A program made the translations under genes and the position numbers. A DNA stretch of 64,000 nucleotides from contig NZ_JPXI01000037.1 of the NCBI RefSeq assembly GCF_000740675.1, forward strand, positions 62,001 through 126,000, given 5' to 3'. The DNA comes from Massilia sp. BSC265 (GTDB lineage Bacteria > Pseudomonadota > Gammaproteobacteria > Burkholderiales > Burkholderiaceae_D). The notes under the pieces are model-generated. The model saw only the letters and a list, made by a program, of their open reading frames with translations, made no database searches and was not told where the DNA came from. Positions 8,179 through 17,320 of the stretch are shown one piece after another (positions within the stretch are counted from its first letter, which is position 1; each line of letters begins with the position of its first letter).

Positions 8179-9462
8179 TCAGGTGGGAACCGCCTGGACC
8201 TCCTCATCGTCCTTGGGCGCCAGCGCAGCCTCGCGCCGCCGTCGCCGCACGAAGCCAACCAGGCCAGGCAGCTGCGCCAGTACCAGCACGGCAAACGCCG
8301 CACGGTAGGCCATGGCAGGGACCTGTCCCGCGTCGTCGAGGGGCCACAGGCCGACCAGCAGGCCGAAACCCGCCTGCACCACGAAGGCGCCGATGAAGAT
8401 CAGGAGGTTCAGGCAGGTCGCCGCGCGTCCGGTCAGCTCGCGCGGCATCGACTGCGCAATGATCGCGTACTCGATCCCGGTGATCGTCCCGACCAGCGTG
8501 AACAGTACCGACAGCAGCTGGAAGCTCGGCTTGTAGTTGAGCACGAAGGCGGCCTGCACCAGCAGGAAGATAGCGATGCCGGCGGCGGCCACGTCCAGTG
8601 GAGCGATGCCGCGTCGCCCTGCCCACTCGGTAATCATGCCCACCGCGATGGCGCCGAAGATCACCGATGCCATTCCCATGTAGAGCAGGTAGGCGACGGC
8701 GTCGTCGGGAAAGCGCGCGACGTCCGATAGCCAGCGCCCGATCCATAGCCCCTGGATGCCGAAGAACACCGCATGCGGGAGCAGGACCAGCGAGGCCGTG
8801 GTGCGGAACACCGGCGCCCGGAACACCTCGCGCAGCGCCTGCCCGAGCGGTCCGCGCTTGGGTTCGGGCCCTTTGTCGCGGGGGTACACGAGTGCGATCA
8901 GCAGGCCGGAGCACGCGGTCAGCCCGGCCAGGATGACGAACAGGCCGCGCCAGTCGGTGTAGTCGAGCACGAGGCGCACGGGCATGGTGGCGGAAGCGGC
9001 GCCGAGTCCTCCTACTGCGATCAGGTAGCCGTGCACCGAGGGCAGCCTGCTCGGTGTGATCCAGGTGGAGACTGCCTTGACCGCCGCCATGAAGCAGCCG
9101 CCCAGGCCCAGGCCCATGATGGCGCGCGCCACCACGAGCTGCCCGAAACCGGTGCCGCGCGCGAACAGCAGCGCCCCGATGGCGCCGACCAGCATCATCG
9201 CCAGCTGCACCCTGCGCGGTCCCCAGCGGTCGAGCGCGATCCCGACCGGCAGCTGGACCAGCGCGAAGGCGAAGAAGAAGGCGCTGGTGAGCAGTCCCAG
9301 CTCGCCCGGGGTGAGCGCGAGCGCCCCCACCAGGTCGGGAGCGAGCACCGCGTTCACGTTGCGCAGCAGCGTCGACAGGTAGTGTCCCAGCGCGAACGGC
9401 AGGAACACGTAGAAAAAAACCGCCACGCCGGACAGGCATGGCGTGGTGGCGGAGTCCTGCAT
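8179..9462 (-). CDS. Major facilitator superfamily transporter
   Basis: A 427-residue inner-membrane protein with about 12 hydrophobic helices. The MFS loop 2-3 signature is recognisable as ALDRWGPRRVQ (near residue 78). The C-terminus is a basic/acidic cytoplasmic tail. It starts 44 bp after the stop of the KamA-family gene on the same strand, so the two probably form an operon; an amino-acid-derived substrate is a guess from that neighbour. The start gives a normal TM1 after about 12 residues. Confidence 0.88.
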   Translation of the reverse strand: MQDSATTPCLSGVAVFFYVFLPFALGHYLSTLLRNVNAVLAPDLVGALALTPGELGLLTSAFFFAFALVQLPVGIALDRWGPRRVQLAMMLVGAIGALLFARGTGFGQLVVARAIMGLGLGGCFMAAVKAVSTWITPSRLPSVHGYLIAVGGLGAASATMPVRLVLDYTDWRGLFVILAGLTACSGLLIALVYPRDKGPEPKRGPLGQALREVFRAPVFRTTASLVLLPHAVFFGIQGLWIGRWLSDVARFPDDAVAYLLYMGMASVIFGAIAVGMITEWAGRRGIAPLDVAAAGIAIFLLVQAAFVLNYKPSFQLLSVLFTLVGTITGIEYAIIAQSMPRELTGRAATCLNLLIFIGAFVVQAGFGLLVGLWPLDDAGQVPAMAYRAAFAVLVLAQLPGLVGFVRRRRREAALAPKDDEEVQAVPT

Positions 9463-9506
9463 GGCCGGGTCCCGGATGGGGTCGCGTGCGCGTGTCCGGC
9501 CCGGCT

Positions 9507-10940
9507 TCAGGCGGCGTCCTGGGCAGGGTTCTTGCCGCAGCTTCCGCCGGCTTCGCCGCCCAGCAGCTGCGCGGCCGGCACCAAAGGGATCACGCGCCCG
9601 CCCGGTCCGCCAGGTTCACGTAATGGGCCCGCGCTCTCCTGCTCGAAGAAGAACTTGTCGCGCCCGAAGGCCGGCTTGAGATGGTCCAGCCAGGTGGCAT
9701 CGGGATCGTACTTGGCGAAGAAGGGACGGCGCACCCATTCCGGATTGCGCGCCTGCAGGAACTGCAGCGCAAACAGCTTCTCGCCGTTGATCGTGACCAC
9801 GCCGTCGATCACCACCTTGCCGGGAAAGGCGCTCATCGAAGGACCGCGCACGGTGCGCGACAGGCCCGACACCATCGAATAGGCTTCCTGGAAGATCTGG
9901 TGCGCGCGCGCCAGCGGCAGCGAAAAATAGTCGCGCGGGCCGGTGTCGCGCTCGACGAACATGTAATACGGGATGGCGCCCAGGCGTACCCCGGTGGTCC
10001 ACAGCTCGGCCCAGCTCTTCGGGTCTTCGTTGATGTGGCGGATCAGGGGGCCCTGCATGCGCAGTGTGGCGCCGGTGCCGACGATGCGCTTGACCGCCTG
10101 CTGGGCGATCGGGTGGCGCAACTCGACCGCGTGGTTGTAGTGGCCCATGATCGCGAGGTTTTTGCCGGACCTGACGACCTTCTCGAACAGGCGCATCAGG
10201 TCGTCGCTGTCCTTGTCCGACACGAAGCGCTGGGGCCAGTAGGCCACCGACTTGGTGCCGATGCGGATGTTCTGGATATGGGCCAGGTTGGGCTCGAGCA
10301 GCGGCTCGAGGAATTCGGCCAGCGAACGCGTGTTCATGATCATCGGGTCGCCGCCCGTGATCAGGACGTCGGTGACGTCCGGATGGGTTTCGAGGTAGGA
10401 CACCAGTTCACTGCACTCGCGCGCATCGAACTTCATGTCGTCCATGCCGACGAATTGCGGCCAGCGGAAGCAGAAGGTGCAGTAGGCGTGGCAGGTCTGG
10501 CCCGAGCTTGGGAAGAACAGCACGGTTTCCTTGTACTTGTGCTGCAGGCCCTTGAGCGGCGCGTCGTTGACGCGCGGGACGTTGTGCGTCATCTGCCCGG
10601 CCGGGTGCGGGTTCATGCGCATGCGAATGCCGTGCACCAGCTTGGCGACGGCCGCCTCGTCCTTCCTGTACAGCACCAGGTCGCGCAGCTGCTCATATTC
10701 GCTGGCGGGCAGCATGTCGCGGTGCGGGAAGGTGAGCCGGTAGATCGGATCGTCCGGCACCTTGTCCCAGTCGATCAACTCCTCCAGCACGTAGGCGTTC
10801 ACACGGAACGGCAGCACATGGGACACCACCTGCACGGCTTCCTGCAACTCTGGCGTCAGCCATTGCCATTGGCGCGCCGTGTGGATCGTCTGCCGGGTGT
10901 AAGGCTTGAACTTGGAGGGCGTCGATTCGGTCGTGGTCAC
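9507..10940 (-). CDS. KamA-family radical SAM protein (lysine 2,3-aminomutase-like)
   Basis: A 477-residue radical SAM enzyme of the KamA family. The [4Fe-4S]/SAM cluster motif CxxxCxxC is Cys150, Cys154 and Cys157 in CHAYCTFCFRW, followed by the SAM-binding ITGGDPM motif. KamA proteins use PLP and SAM to move the amino group of lysine or a related amino acid between alpha and beta carbons. Start GTG 10938-10940 is chosen because GGAG sits 8 bp upstream; the 20 preceding open codons have no better site. A glycine-rich C-terminal tail (GGPGGRV..GGEAGG) is unusual. It precedes the MFS transporter. Confidence 0.88.
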   Translation of the reverse strand: MTTTESTPSKFKPYTRQTIHTARQWQWLTPELQEAVQVVSHVLPFRVNAYVLEELIDWDKVPDDPIYRLTFPHRDMLPASEYEQLRDLVLYRKDEAAVAKLVHGIRMRMNPHPAGQMTHNVPRVNDAPLKGLQHKYKETVLFFPSSGQTCHAYCTFCFRWPQFVGMDDMKFDARECSELVSYLETHPDVTDVLITGGDPMIMNTRSLAEFLEPLLEPNLAHIQNIRIGTKSVAYWPQRFVSDKDSDDLMRLFEKVVRSGKNLAIMGHYNHAVELRHPIAQQAVKRIVGTGATLRMQGPLIRHINEDPKSWAELWTTGVRLGAIPYYMFVERDTGPRDYFSLPLARAHQIFQEAYSMVSGLSRTVRGPSMSAFPGKVVIDGVVTINGEKLFALQFLQARNPEWVRRPFFAKYDPDATWLDHLKPAFGRDKFFFEQESAGPLREPGGPGGRVIPLVPAAQLLGGEAGGSCGKNPAQDAA

Positions 10941-11324
10941 GGGAATTCTCCAGGAAACGTAGGATGAAAGAACCGGCGGCGGGAAAAGTTGCGTGTGCAA
11001 TGTTGCCGGGAAGAATCCATCTTACGTTACGGAAATTATGGAGAATTGCCGTCAATCAATCGGATTGGTCCTATAGCGGGAGGTAAAACAAGGAAGGTGC
11101 GAACGCTTCGATTCCTGGACAGGCATAAGCGATGTAACGCTTCCGACACGCGCGCAGAAGCTCGGTGACGCAAGCCTCGGCATCAACTGACACCAATGCG
11201 CAACGTTCCTACCCCACTACGCAATGCAGTTGCGCGACCGCAACTCCTCGCCATCTTAGCCCGGTACATTTACCAATGCACTTTAGCAATATTGATCCCA
11301 GAACATTCCACTCAAGGAGTCAAC
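10941..11324. promoter_or_regulatory. 384-bp divergent promoter region, kamA-like gene / Cache gene
   Basis: No credible gene is seen here. It should hold the promoters for the leftward KamA-family gene and the rightward Cache gene. A short inverted repeat CAATC-G-GATTG lies near 11057-11067. AAGGAG at 11313-11319 is the Shine-Dalgarno of the Cache gene. I see no sigma-28 consensus despite the chemotaxis gene downstream. Confidence 0.4.
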
Positions 11325-11783
11325 ATGAAACTGTTCGCCACCACTGCCGCCGCCCTGTGCCTGGCCATCGCCACCACGCCCGCCCTCGCCAATGGCCCGA
11401 CCGAGAAGGACGCCATCGCGATGGTCGAACGCGGCATTGCCCTGGTCAAGGCCAAGGGCAAGGACGAAATGATCAAGAAGATCAACGCGAAGGATGCGGA
11501 ATACGTCCAGGGTGAGCTGTACATCGACATGCGCGACCTGAAGACCGGGATCGTGCTGGCCCACCCCTACAACCCCTCGATCGTCGGCAAGGACCTGACC
11601 GATGTGCCGGATGCGAACGGCAAGAAGTACCGCCGCGAGATCATCGAACTGGCAGCCGCCAAGGGCAAGGGCTGGGTCGACTACCAGTACAAGAACCCGA
11701 CCAGCGGCAAGATCGAGCCGAAGACGACCTTCATCCAGCGCGTCGACGACGTGGTGCTGGAAGCCGGCATCTACAAGAAATAA
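11325..11783 (+). CDS. Periplasmic single-Cache-domain protein
   Basis: A 152-residue exported protein. The signal peptide is residues 1-22 (MKLFATTAAALCLAIATTPALA). The rest is a single Cache_2 domain: a helical stretch EKDAIAMVERGIALVKAKG, the YIDMRDLKTGIVLAHPYNPSIVGKDL ligand-pocket strand block and the GKGWVDYQYKNP block. Such free-standing domains bind small ligands but have no output. It starts after a strong AAGGAG and ends 36 bp before a chemoreceptor gene in the same direction, so it probably delivers ligand information to that receptor. Confidence 0.88.
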   Translation: MKLFATTAAALCLAIATTPALANGPTEKDAIAMVERGIALVKAKGKDEMIKKINAKDAEYVQGELYIDMRDLKTGIVLAHPYNPSIVGKDLTDVPDANGKKYRREIIELAAAKGKGWVDYQYKNPTSGKIEPKTTFIQRVDDVVLEAGIYKK

Positions 11784-11819
11784 TCCCGCTCAACTTCCTG
11801 TCCAAGCCCGGAGTCAAGC

Positions 11820-13559
11820 ATGCTGAACAAACTGCGGATCGGCCCGAAACTCCTGCTGGCCCCGGGCCTGGTGCTGGTGCTGCTGACGTTGCTGTCGGCA
11901 GCCGCCTATTACGGCATGGTGCGCCAGAATGCCTCGCTCGAACACATGGTGCAGGTGCGCGCCGCGCGCCTGCAGGCCGTTGCCGACGTGGCGGGCGAAG
12001 CGCGTTTCGCGCATGCCAACATCTACCAGTTGCTGGCCTGGGTGAACGGCAGCTTCGCAAAGGAACGCCTGGACGCCCTCACCGCCGACATCCACAAGAA
12101 GCACGCGGCGATTGCAGCCAAGCTGGGAGAACTGTCGAAGGGCGCCGCGCCGGGCGAGCGGGCGCCGATCGACAGCGCACTGGCGGGGCTGGCGAGCTAC
12201 CGCAAGATGGTCGTCGAGACCATCGAACTGGCCCAGGTCGACCAGTCGATCGCCACCAATTCGATGCAGAAGGCCGAGAAGCAGTTCGTCGCCCTCGACG
12301 GCGGCCTGCAGAACCTGGCGGCGCTGGAAAAGAAGCTGAGCGTGGAAGCGCACGCCGCCGCCAAGGCCGAGTTCCGCATACTTGGCCTCAGCATGGCCGG
12401 CCTGGTGCTGCTGTCGATCGGCCTGTCCCTGGTGGTGACGATGCTGGTGCGGCGCGCCATGCTGGCCGATATCCACTCGATCGCCACCGTGGTGAATGAC
12501 CTGGCCGAGGGCCGCCTGCGTCCGTCCGGCACCCCGGGCGGCGGGCGCGACGAGATCGCCGACACCTCGCGCGCCCTCGACCATTCCATCTCGCGCCTGA
12601 ACGGCGCCCTGCACAGCATCCTGAACTCGGTGCGCTCGATCGATACCGCCTCGAAGGAAATCGCGAGCGGCAACCTGGATCTGTCGACCCGCACCGAGCT
12701 GCAGGCCGGCTCGCTCGAACAGACCGCCAGCACCATGGAAGAACTGACCACGGCGGTGAAGGAAAACGCCAACAACGCACGCCTGGCATCGGACCTCGCG
12801 GCCGAAGCGGCCCAGCTGGCCGCGAACGGCGGCCAGGCCGTCGGCCGCGCGGTAGCGACGATGGAATCGATCCAGGCCAGCTCGCGCAAGATCGTCGAGA
12901 TCACCAGTGTCATCGACGGCATCTCCTTCCAGACCAACCTGCTGGCCCTGAACGCTGCGGTGGAAGCGGCGCGCGCCGGCGAACAGGGACGCGGCTTCGC
13001 GGTAGTGGCCGCCGAGGTGCGCACGCTGGCCCAGCGCTCGGCGGCCGCGGCGCGCGAGATCAAGGGCCTGATCGCCGACTCGGTGAAGATTATCGAGGAT
13101 GGCAGCGCCTCGGTGAGCGAAGCCGGCTCCAGCATGGGCGACATCGTCGCCTCGGTGCGCCAGGTGAGCGACATCATCGGCCGCATCAGCATCGCCAGCA
13201 CCGAGCAGGCCGACGGCATCGCCGAGGTGAACAAGGCGGTCGGCCAGATGGATGGCATGACCCAGCAGAACGCGGCGCTGGTGGAAGAAGCCGCAGCCGC
13301 GGCCGAGAGCCTGCACGAGCAGACCGTCAACCTCGCCAAGGCGGTGTCGATCTTCAAGATCGACGGCATGGAAGATGCGGACATCGCCGCTGTCCATGCC
13401 GGGGACGAGGAGGCCGGGGAAGACGAAGGCGACGAAGGCTTCCAGGGCCTGCACGAGCGGCGCGCGGCGGGAAGCCCGATGCGCGGACGCGCGGTGGCGG
13501 CCCTGCCCGCGGCCAGCACGAAGGGAGCGCAGCGGCGCCGTAGCGCCCGAGGCGCCTGA
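11820..13559 (+). CDS. Methyl-accepting chemotaxis protein
   Basis: A 579-residue transmembrane chemoreceptor. TM1 is about 13-32 and TM2 about 191-213, enclosing a roughly 160-residue helical periplasmic domain of four-helix-bundle (4HB_MCP/TarH) type. HAMP follows, then the signalling domain with its hairpin tip [20 protein letters not shown] and the [19 protein letters not shown] block. After the signalling domain comes a tail of about 60 residues, first acidic then basic, with no CheR-binding NWETF-type pentapeptide. GGAG precedes the ATG. It is in an apparent operon with the Cache protein. Confidence 0.95.
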   Translation: MLNKLRIGPKLLLAPGLVLVLLTLLSAAAYYGMVRQNASLEHMVQVRAARLQAVADVAGEARFAHANIYQLLAWVNGSFAKERLDALTADIHKKHAAIAAKLGELSKGAAPGERAPIDSALAGLASYRKMVVETIELAQVDQSIATNSMQKAEKQFVALDGGLQNLAALEKKLSVEAHAAAKAEFRILGLSMAGLVLLSIGLSLVVTMLVRRAMLADIHSIATVVNDLAEGRLRPSGTPGGGRDEIADTSRALDHSISRLNGALHSILNSVRSIDTASKEIASGNLDLSTRTELQAGSLEQTASTMEELTTAVKENANNARLASDLAAEAAQLAANGGQAVGRAVATMESIQASSRKIVEITSVIDGISFQTNLLALNAAVEAARAGEQGRGFAVVAAEVRTLAQRSAAAAREIKGLIADSVKIIEDGSASVSEAGSSMGDIVASVRQVSDIIGRISIASTEQADGIAEVNKAVGQMDGMTQQNAALVEEAAAAAESLHEQTVNLAKAVSIFKIDGMEDADIAAVHAGDEEAGEDEGDEGFQGLHERRAAGSPMRGRAVAALPAASTKGAQRRRSARGA

Positions 13560-13576
13560 CGAAAGAACGCCTGCGC

Positions 13577-14146
13577 TCAGCGGAACGGGCGGCTGACGTA
13601 ACGCGAGCCGGCCAGCCCAAAGCGCCAGGGCACATCCATCGCCTTGGAGATGCCGATACGCGGTCCGGTCACCACCTCCAGCCCCGGCGGTCCGGGCAGG
13701 ATTTCGAACGGCGGGGTTGATAAGGCCATGCCGTTGTGGGCGCGGGTCACGCCTAGGGCCTGGCACAGCTTGCCCGGACCCGAGCACAGCAGCCACGCAT
13801 TGTCCGCATCGCGGCGGCGGCGCATCTCGTCCAGACCGACCAGCGGCTCCAGCGCGCGGATCAGGACCCCGGCCCCATGGCCCTCTTCGCGGCACACGAA
13901 GTTCAGGCACCAATGGATCCCATAGGAACGGTAGACATAGGCGTGGGCGGGCGGACCGAACATCGAGGCATTGCGCTCGGTCGGGCCGGAAAAGGCGTGC
14001 GAGGCCGGGTCTTCGCGGTCGTAGGCTTCGGTCTCGACGATCCTGCCGCCGACGCCGTCCACCAGCACCGTCACGCCGATCAGTTGGCGCGCCACGATCT
14101 CCGCCGGTTGGGAAAAATCGATTCCTGCTATTGTCGAAATGGCCAT
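13577..14146 (-). CDS. DNA-3-methyladenine glycosylase (AAG/Mpg family)
   Basis: A 189-residue alkyladenine glycosylase of the eukaryotic-type AAG family, which excises 3-methyladenine, hypoxanthine and related bases. The motifs RIVETEAYDREDPASHAF and YVYRSYGIHWCLNFV are intact, including the catalytic Glu and the intercalating Tyr region. Length is normal for bacterial members. It is convergent with the chemoreceptor gene (17-bp gap). It is one of several base-damage repair genes in the window, with the glycosylase at 16.7 kb and Ada at 40 kb. Confidence 0.92.
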   Translation of the reverse strand: MAISTIAGIDFSQPAEIVARQLIGVTVLVDGVGGRIVETEAYDREDPASHAFSGPTERNASMFGPPAHAYVYRSYGIHWCLNFVCREEGHGAGVLIRALEPLVGLDEMRRRRDADNAWLLCSGPGKLCQALGVTRAHNGMALSTPPFEILPGPPGLEVVTGPRIGISKAMDVPWRFGLAGSRYVSRPFR

Positions 14147-14311
14147 ATCCCGATTCTAACCCGGCCTGATTTTCGCTGTCGCGTTGGTGTAGTGATACAA
14201 AATATGGTCTGAAGGATAAGCCTTTCCGATTGCTCTGCTGCAATAAAATAAGTGCTGGGGTATAGTGATACGTTGTCAGTTTCCCTTCCGCAACCCCTCC
14301 GTCCCGCGCTC

Positions 14312-15169
14312 ATGAATACCGTCGCCGATCCCGTCCCGCAACTCGACCAGGTCGATGCCCTGATCAAGTCGATCCGCATCCCCCCTCGGCCGAGCCTGCT
14401 CGCAGACATGCAGCGCGAACTGGCTTCGGAAGACCCGTCCCCCGAGACGATCGGCAAGATCGTCGCGAGCGACGTCGGCATGTCGGGCGCGTTGCTCAAG
14501 CTGGCCAACTCGGCGATCTACGGGGGCCGGCGCAAGGCCAAGTCGATCGAGCAGGCGATCCTGTTCCTGGGCATCAACCAGGTCGCGGCCCTGATGACCG
14601 GCCTGCTGGCGCGCCAGGCGATTCCTGCCAACAGCGCGGCGCTGGCCAGCTTCTGGGACATCTCGACCCGCCGTGCCCAGGCCATGGTGTTCCTGTCGCG
14701 CCGCCTGCGCATCGGCGAACCGGACGTCGCCCACACCTTCGGCCTGTTCTGCGACACCGGCGTGCCGCTGCTGATGGAGCGCTTCCCCGATTACGGCGCA
14801 ACCTACGCCGCCGCGTCGCTGGAAGTGGAGCGCCCGTTCACTGCGCTGGAGGATGAACGCCACAGCACCAATCACGCGGCGCTCGGCTGCCTGCTGGCGC
14901 GCAACTGGGGCCTGTCGGGCGACGTCGGCTGGGCCATCCTGCACCACCACGATTTCGCCGTGCTCGACGACGCCTCGAGCGCCGGCACGGTGCGCTCGCT
15001 GGTCGCCCTGTCGGTGCTGGCCGAAAGCGCGATCTGCCGCTACCAGGGCCATGCCGAATCGCTGGAGTGGAACAAGGGCGGCGCCGCCGCCTGCGCCTAC
15101 CTCGGGCTGGCGGACGAGGAAACCGCCGAGCTGCTGGACGAACTGGTGGAAGCCTTCCACGAAGAATAA
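14312..15169 (+). CDS. HDOD domain protein
   Basis: A 285-residue cytoplasmic protein with one HDOD domain (about residues 15-215). HDOD is a non-catalytic HD relative common in signalling pathways. The block LLADMQRELASEDPSPETIGKIVASDVGMSGALLKLANSA is diagnostic. The frame is open to GTG 14252, but no ribosome site precedes that codon; ATG 14312 also lacks a clear one. The start is therefore uncertain, and ATG is chosen for family length. It lies 74 bp upstream of the lipoprotein gene on the same strand. Confidence 0.85.
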   Translation: MNTVADPVPQLDQVDALIKSIRIPPRPSLLADMQRELASEDPSPETIGKIVASDVGMSGALLKLANSAIYGGRRKAKSIEQAILFLGINQVAALMTGLLARQAIPANSAALASFWDISTRRAQAMVFLSRRLRIGEPDVAHTFGLFCDTGVPLLMERFPDYGATYAAASLEVERPFTALEDERHSTNHAALGCLLARNWGLSGDVGWAILHHHDFAVLDDASSAGTVRSLVALSVLAESAICRYQGHAESLEWNKGGAAACAYLGLADEETAELLDELVEAFHEE

Positions 15170-15203
15170 AGCAAGTAAGTACACATCTTTACATCACTCC
15201 TGC

Positions 15204-15222
15204 ACAGGCAGATACTGCCTGT
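15204..15222 (+). promoter_or_regulatory. Small hairpin between HDOD and lipoprotein genes, flanked by direct repeats
   Basis: ACAGGCAG-ATA-CTGCCTGT forms a perfect 8-bp stem. It is not followed by a T-run, so it is not a classical terminator. Copies of GTAAGTACAC lie on both sides, at 15175-15184 and 15221-15230. It precedes the GGGAG ribosome site of the lipoprotein gene. Confidence 0.4.
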
Positions 15223-15243
15223 AAGTACACCCGGGAGTGAACC

Positions 15244-16422
15244 ATGAAGTACTTCGCCATCCTGCTGTCCCTGTCGCTGTCCCTGCTGGCGGGGTGCGCC
15301 AGTGTGCAGCCGCCCGCCGCGCCCCTCCCTCCCTTCGCCGATGCGCGCTTCGCGCCGCCGTCCGAGCCGGTCGGCGCCACCGACCTGTTCACCCTCAGTC
15401 CGGCGATGCGCTCCTACCTGAGCAGCCCGTCCTTCACCAGGCACCTGCGCCAGAGCGGCCTGCGCCACGGCCTGGTCGACGCGCTGTACAGCAAGACCGA
15501 CCTGAAGCTCGAGTACGAGTCCTCGAAGACCCGCACCGCCGCGGAAACCTACGCCGACCGCTCGGGCAACTGCCTCTCGCTCGTGATCATGACCGCGGCC
15601 TTTGCCAAGGAACTGGGCATGCCGGTGCGCTTCCGCAGCGTCAATGTAGGCAATGCCTGGAGCCGCGAGGCGGGCTTGTACCTGGGCAGCGCCCATGTCA
15701 ATATCGCCGTCGCCGAACCGGTCGACAGCGGCTTCCGCAGCAGCGGCCTGGCTGAATTCCTGATCGTCGACTTCATCCCGCAGGACCAAGCCGCACGCCT
15801 GCGTGCCCGCGAACTGGACGAAGACGACATCGTCGCGCTCTACATGAACAACCGCGCGGCCGAGATGCTGGTGCAGGACCGCATCGACGACGCCTACTGG
15901 TGGGCGCGCGCCGCGGTAGACAAGCGCCCCGGGCTGATCTCGGCGCTCAACACCCTGGCCGTGATCTACAACCGGCACGGCGAACTGGCGCTGGCCGAGC
16001 AGACCTACCGCGTGGCACTGGCGCGCGAGCCGGAGAACGTCATGGTCATGCGCAACCTGCAGCCGGTGCTGGCCACGCTCGGCAAGCACGCCGAGGCCCA
16101 GACGCTGGCGCAGCGCGTCGCCAGCATCGAACCCTTCCCGCCCTACCACCACTTCGACCAGGGCATGCTGGCGCTGCGCGCGGGCGACTTCGAAAAGGCC
16201 AGGAGCCTGTTCGAGCGCGAGCTCAAGCGCGCGCCCTACAACGACGAGTTCCTGTTCTGGCTCGGGGTGGCCCACTTGCGCCTGGGCGACGTCAAGCATG
16301 CGCGCGAACAGATCGCCAGGGCGATCGAGAACAGCACGCGGCAGGAGATGCGGCAGGTGTATTCGGCGAAGCTGGCACACCTGCGCCGGACGGGGGCGGC
16401 GACGGGGACGATGATCCGCTGA
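15244..16422 (+). CDS. Transglutaminase-like / TPR lipoprotein
   Basis: A 392-residue predicted lipoprotein with lipobox LLAGC (Cys18). Residues about 85-180 form a transglutaminase-like cysteine-peptidase fold with a complete candidate triad: Cys110 in SGNCLS, His151 in SAHVNI and Asp176 in IVDFIP. Residues about 220-385 contain TPR-type helical repeats (ALNTLAVIYNRHGELALAEQTYRVAL; HFDQGMLALRAGDFEKARSLFERELKRAP). GGGAG precedes the ATG. It could be an envelope-localised peptidase or crosslinking enzyme with a protein-binding scaffold; the substrate is unknown. Confidence 0.85.
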   Translation: MKYFAILLSLSLSLLAGCASVQPPAAPLPPFADARFAPPSEPVGATDLFTLSPAMRSYLSSPSFTRHLRQSGLRHGLVDALYSKTDLKLEYESSKTRTAAETYADRSGNCLSLVIMTAAFAKELGMPVRFRSVNVGNAWSREAGLYLGSAHVNIAVAEPVDSGFRSSGLAEFLIVDFIPQDQAARLRARELDEDDIVALYMNNRAAEMLVQDRIDDAYWWARAAVDKRPGLISALNTLAVIYNRHGELALAEQTYRVALAREPENVMVMRNLQPVLATLGKHAEAQTLAQRVASIEPFPPYHHFDQGMLALRAGDFEKARSLFERELKRAPYNDEFLFWLGVAHLRLGDVKHAREQIARAIENSTRQEMRQVYSAKLAHLRRTGAATGTMIR

Positions 16423-16725
16423 TGTAATCGGCTACCGCATCGACGTTCGGGCGGCGCCGTGGCGGATAAGTTTGGCAAGCCGATTCCGCGCCCGGTTCAC
16501 TTCCCGCATCGATCCTGTGCCAACAGTATTCAGCGCGAAAACAACCACTCTCCATTTGCTTGTTTCCGCACCTCGGGATAGCTCTTTCCGCTTTCGCCAC
16601 TCGAGTCGGACACGTAGACGACTTCGAAACGCAGCGTGTTCGCGGATGGCATGGTCCAGCCATGGATCCGCTGTACCGTCAAACAAGAGGATTTATCGAG
16701 ACATTACTCGACGCAAATTGCTGAA
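16423..16725. other. 303-bp intergenic stretch without a supported gene
   Basis: This stretch is visibly poorer in GC than its neighbours and separates two convergent genes. Short open frames exist on both strands, but none has a ribosome site or the codon pattern of the flanks. A small CATGG-tccag-CCATG stem lies near 16648-16662. I see no terminator with a T-run. It may be a decayed gene or insertion. Confidence 0.5.
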
Positions 16726-17268
16726 TCAAAAGAATGAATGCTGCACTGGCGCCGGCACCGATTCCGGATCCGCAGGCCGGTTTAATGTCGCCCAAACCTC
16801 CAGCTTCTGCTCGAACGTCATCGCCATATGCGCCGGCGAACTCGACGGCAGCACGACGGTGCGATATCCGGCAGCCGCGAACTGCGGCGCGAACTTGCCG
16901 GAAGCCTGGCCGTTGAAGCCGACCGTTTCCAGTTTCGGACACAGGGTGCGCAGGCGTTGGAAGTCATTGGCGGCAGGCTTGCGGATGGCCGAGTCCAGGC
17001 TGCCTTCGCGCTCGCAGCCGGCCAGCACGTCCCACAGGCCCACGTGATGGACGAGCAGGCGCGGCAGGCGTTCGGCATAGGGAAGCGCAGCCAGGTCCTC
17101 CTTGACCACCGCCGAGATCAGGCGCCAGAACTGATTACGCGGGTGGGCGTAATACTGCGCGGCTGCGAGCGATGCCGCGCCGGGAAAGCTGCCCAGCACG
17201 AGGATACGCACTTCAGGATCGATGACCGGCGCAAGGCCGCTCAGGGTCGGGGATGGTACTGTCGTCAT
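16726..17268 (-). CDS. DNA-deoxyinosine glycosylase (UDG family 6 / HDG-type)
   Basis: A 180-residue uracil-DNA-glycosylase superfamily protein. Motif I is GSFPGAASLAAAQYYAHPRNQFW, characteristic of the family 6 hypoxanthine-DNA glycosylases. The second motif is LPSSSPAHMAM. Members remove hypoxanthine arising from adenine deamination. The C-terminus is short (PVQHSFF). It is convergent with the lipoprotein gene and lies just upstream, on the same strand, of the alpha-amylase stop region. Confidence 0.88.
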   Translation of the reverse strand: MTTVPSPTLSGLAPVIDPEVRILVLGSFPGAASLAAAQYYAHPRNQFWRLISAVVKEDLAALPYAERLPRLLVHHVGLWDVLAGCEREGSLDSAIRKPAANDFQRLRTLCPKLETVGFNGQASGKFAPQFAAAGYRTVVLPSSSPAHMAMTFEQKLEVWATLNRPADPESVPAPVQHSFF

Positions 17269-17320
17269 GCCCGCATTGTAGCGGCGCCATGATCGGCGCC
17301 GCGCTTTCTTGCCCGGCTGC

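Noticed and set aside
16432..16686. 84-codon minus-strand frame in the gap at 16.4-16.7 kb
   Set aside because: No ribosome site, no recognisable family, and base composition unlike the flanking genes.
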